DNA of 10,000 bases from Chrysomallon squamiferum. Its lineage: Eukaryota > Mollusca > Gastropoda > Neomphalida > Peltospiridae. A program made the position numbers and the translations under genes. The stretch covers positions 2,783,616 through 2,793,615 of the forward strand of contig CM022666.1 of assembly GCA_012295275.1 (NCBI GenBank), in the 5' to 3' direction. The notes under the pieces were generated by a model. It was given only the letters and a program-made list of their open reading frames with translations. It searched no databases and was not told the origin of the DNA. Every line of letters starts with the position of its first letter. Position 1 is the stretch's first letter. Below, one piece after another: positions 8,256-10,000 of this stretch.

Positions 8256-8960
8256 TTAACATATCCATTCAGCTAGGTATGTGACAATAAAAATTTCTTA
8301 AAAAATAAGAAGAGAAAAAAAAAAAAAAGAATATGTTATGTGGTAGTGGAAGGGAGGTAATTTAGTAACATATCCATTCAGCTAGGTATGTGATAACATT
8401 TTTATAAAAATAAGAAGAGAAAAAAAGAATATGTTATGTGGTAGTGGAAGGGGAGATAATTTAGTAACATATCCATTTAGCTGGGTGTGTGAATTAAAAA
8501 AAATATATATATATATACATTTTATGTAGAAACATATCCATTTAGCTAGGCATGAGATTTAAAAAAAAGAATACGTTATGTGGTAGTGGTAAAAATATAT
8601 GGTTGAGAGCTGGTGGTATGGTAATATGGTAACATGCATTAAGCAAGGTATGATATGGTAAAATATATATATATATATATATAAAGGAATATGTTATGTG
8701 ATAGTAGTGATGGAGTAAAGAATGTGGTTGAGGTGTGGGGGTATGGTAATTTTAAAATACTTTATGTGGAAAGAGGTAACACATCTATTCAGCGAGTTTA
8801 GTGACAAAAAAATAGAATATATCATGTGGTAGTGGTAAAAATTATATGGCCGAGAAGTGGGGCAACATATACATTCAGCTAGGTTAAAGATGAAAAAAGA
8901 ATATGCTATGTGGTAATGGTGAAGAAAAGAGTTTTTGACTGGTGGGATTATGGCATTTTA
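8256..8960. repeat. Degenerate compound tandem array, seven copies
   Basis: Two words alternate. Word A, aacatatccattcagctagg and variants, begins near 8258, 8367, 8466, 8531, 8631, 8778 and 8864. Word B, gaatatgttatgtggtagtgg and variants, begins near 8329, 8427, 8569, 8687, 8815 and 8899. Spacing between A words is 109, 99, 65, 100, 147 and 86, so the unit is about 100 bp with a variable A-rich or AT spacer. The first two copies are nearly identical, including the aagaagaga spacer word. Later copies diverge and gain a third word (ggttgag..tggtggtatggtaa, near 8591 and 8721). No open frame, terminal inverted repeat or RNA-gene box was seen. It is best described as a minisatellite-like array. 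Confidence 0.85.
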
Positions 8961-9080
8961 AATAAATAAATATATTTAATTTTTTTTAAAATATTAATAA
9001 TAATAAAAGTAATATTAATAAAAATCTGACATTAGAAATTAATATAATTAATTCATAAGAGATAAGGGGTTCAAAGGTCA

Positions 9081-9082
<2 letters not shown>

Positions 9083-9114
<32 letters not shown>
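9083..9114. repeat. (AT)16 dinucleotide repeat
   Basis: This is the longest alternating AT tract in the window. A short GT-rich repeat (gtgtgtgtatgtgtgtgtg, about 9140-9159) follows closely. Confidence 0.95.
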
Positions 9115-9117
<3 letters not shown>

Positions 9118-9327
9118 GTGGGTAAATGTGGACAAAGTGGGTGTGTGTATGTGTGTGTGATAAAAAGATAAGACAGAGTTCTGCTGGAAAATACAAAGAC
9201 GAATTAGAACAACATCAAAAGACCTGTAAAAAAGATGCAAACAGCTAAATATAGTTAATATTTAGCAAGGAATTTCTTTTCAAACTGGCTTTTAAAAAAA
9301 AATACACTGTACTGACAAGTAAGTACA

Positions 9328-9438
9328 GGAGAGAGAGAAAGACAAAGAGAAAGAAAAAAAGATAAAAATGAGAAAGAAGGAGGTAAAGAAATGAAAAGAG
9401 AAAGAAAGAAAAAAAATAAAAAAAAAAAAAGGAGGAAA
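9328..9438. repeat. About 110-bp purine tract (pyrimidine-rich in the transcript)
   Basis: The tract is almost entirely A and G (gagagagagaaagacaaag and similar), with few interruptions. The sense RNA would be a long CU tract of the kind PTB-type repressors bind. It is followed in the sense direction by CTTGTCAG, but no exon-like frame follows. The minus-strand open frames here are Leu/Phe/Ser translations of the tract. Confidence 0.85.
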
Positions 9439-9676
9439 ACACTGTGATAACCCCCCCAAAAAAACCCCACAGTACTAGTTAACATATAAATCTTTCAAAA
9501 ATAAAACCATTAATGGCTATAATTTCTTAATTTGCATTTTTAATAAATAAACTTTTTTAATTATCTCTCATTACTTCTACACTATGCAAATCAAATTCAA
9601 ACATTTGTAGTTTATAAAAATTTCTAAATTTCTTTAAAGAAAATAAAAACAAATTAAAAATAAATATTTAAGAAAA

Positions 9677-9698
9677 TTTTTTTTTTTTTTTTTTTTTT
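9677..9698. repeat. Poly-T run of 22 bases
   Basis: A simple T homopolymer in the upstream intron. Confidence 0.9.
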
Positions 9699-10000
9699 AA
9701 TCACAATAATACAAAACATTCTATGAGTAAAAGAAATTCCTTGCTACATACAACAAATTGTTAATTAAAATATATAAAGAGCTGAGTTTTAAAATCAAAC
9801 TGTGGGAAGTATTTCACTGAGTACCCTCTGATATAAAAACAGTGCTTTTTACATTAATATTGGCAGCCTTTCTGCTTTACATGAACAGTTGAAAAAATAT
9901 ATATTTGAGTGCCATTATAGATATGCTGACAATCATATAGTTCTTAAACTGATTCATCCCTGTTTTAATTGTCCAGGATTCACTGATCATGTTAATAACA

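Larger units (their letters stand above)
8180..10000 (-). other. Partial intron upstream of the 60-nt linker exon
   Basis: No exon encoding the first finger pair (CREFQRG... followed by HPP) is present, so the upstream exons should lie beyond 10000. The stretch holds a degenerate tandem array beside the exon, an (AT)16, a short GT-rich repeat, a long purine tract and about 300 bases of ordinary unique AT-rich sequence at 9700-10000. Confidence 0.7.

Noticed and set aside
9245-9485. Two minus-strand frames rich in Phe, Leu and Ser
   Set aside because: They are translations of the purine tract, with no start context or domain.

Overview
This is an internal piece of an animal gene, not a prokaryotic operon region. 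It is very AT-rich and packed with poly-A/poly-T runs, (AAT)n, (AT)n and (AAAT)n repeats. Three short, information-rich stretches on the minus strand join through good splice sites into one reading frame. Their product is a Muscleblind-like (MBNL) RNA-binding protein. The host is a metazoan. The protein wording and a GAGTTGTCTCCCTTTA-type repeat word at 3517-3534 suggest a lophotrochozoan, most likely a mollusc, but that is inference from remembered families.

Layout in transcript order (minus strand, right to left): 10000-8180 is a partial intron holding a purine tract, a long (AT)n and a degenerate tandem array (8256-8960). 8179-8120 is a 60-nt linker exon. 8119-6015 is an intron dominated by a (TAA)44 microsatellite and a 46-base A run. 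6014-5823 is a 192-nt linker exon ending in PRPDRLE. 5822-1958 is an intron containing a strong 21-nt microexon candidate (4838-4818) and a near-perfect palindrome. 1957-1709 is a 249-nt exon encoding the second tandem zinc-finger pair (ZnF3-ZnF4). 1708-1 is a partial intron with two higher-complexity islands. The three exons total 501 nt (167 codons). All are phase 0 at both ends and divisible by three, so each could be skipped without a frameshift.

The start codon, promoter, first zinc-finger pair and C-terminal exons were not found and should lie outside the window. The most interesting signals are regulatory. Three UGCU (MBNL-type YGCY) motifs surround a perfect TACTAAC branch site just upstream of the ZnF3-ZnF4 exon. 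There is an in-frame microexon candidate with another UGCU 28 nt downstream, and a compound tandem array next to a small exon. No tRNA, rRNA, CRISPR array, intact transposon or second gene could be supported.
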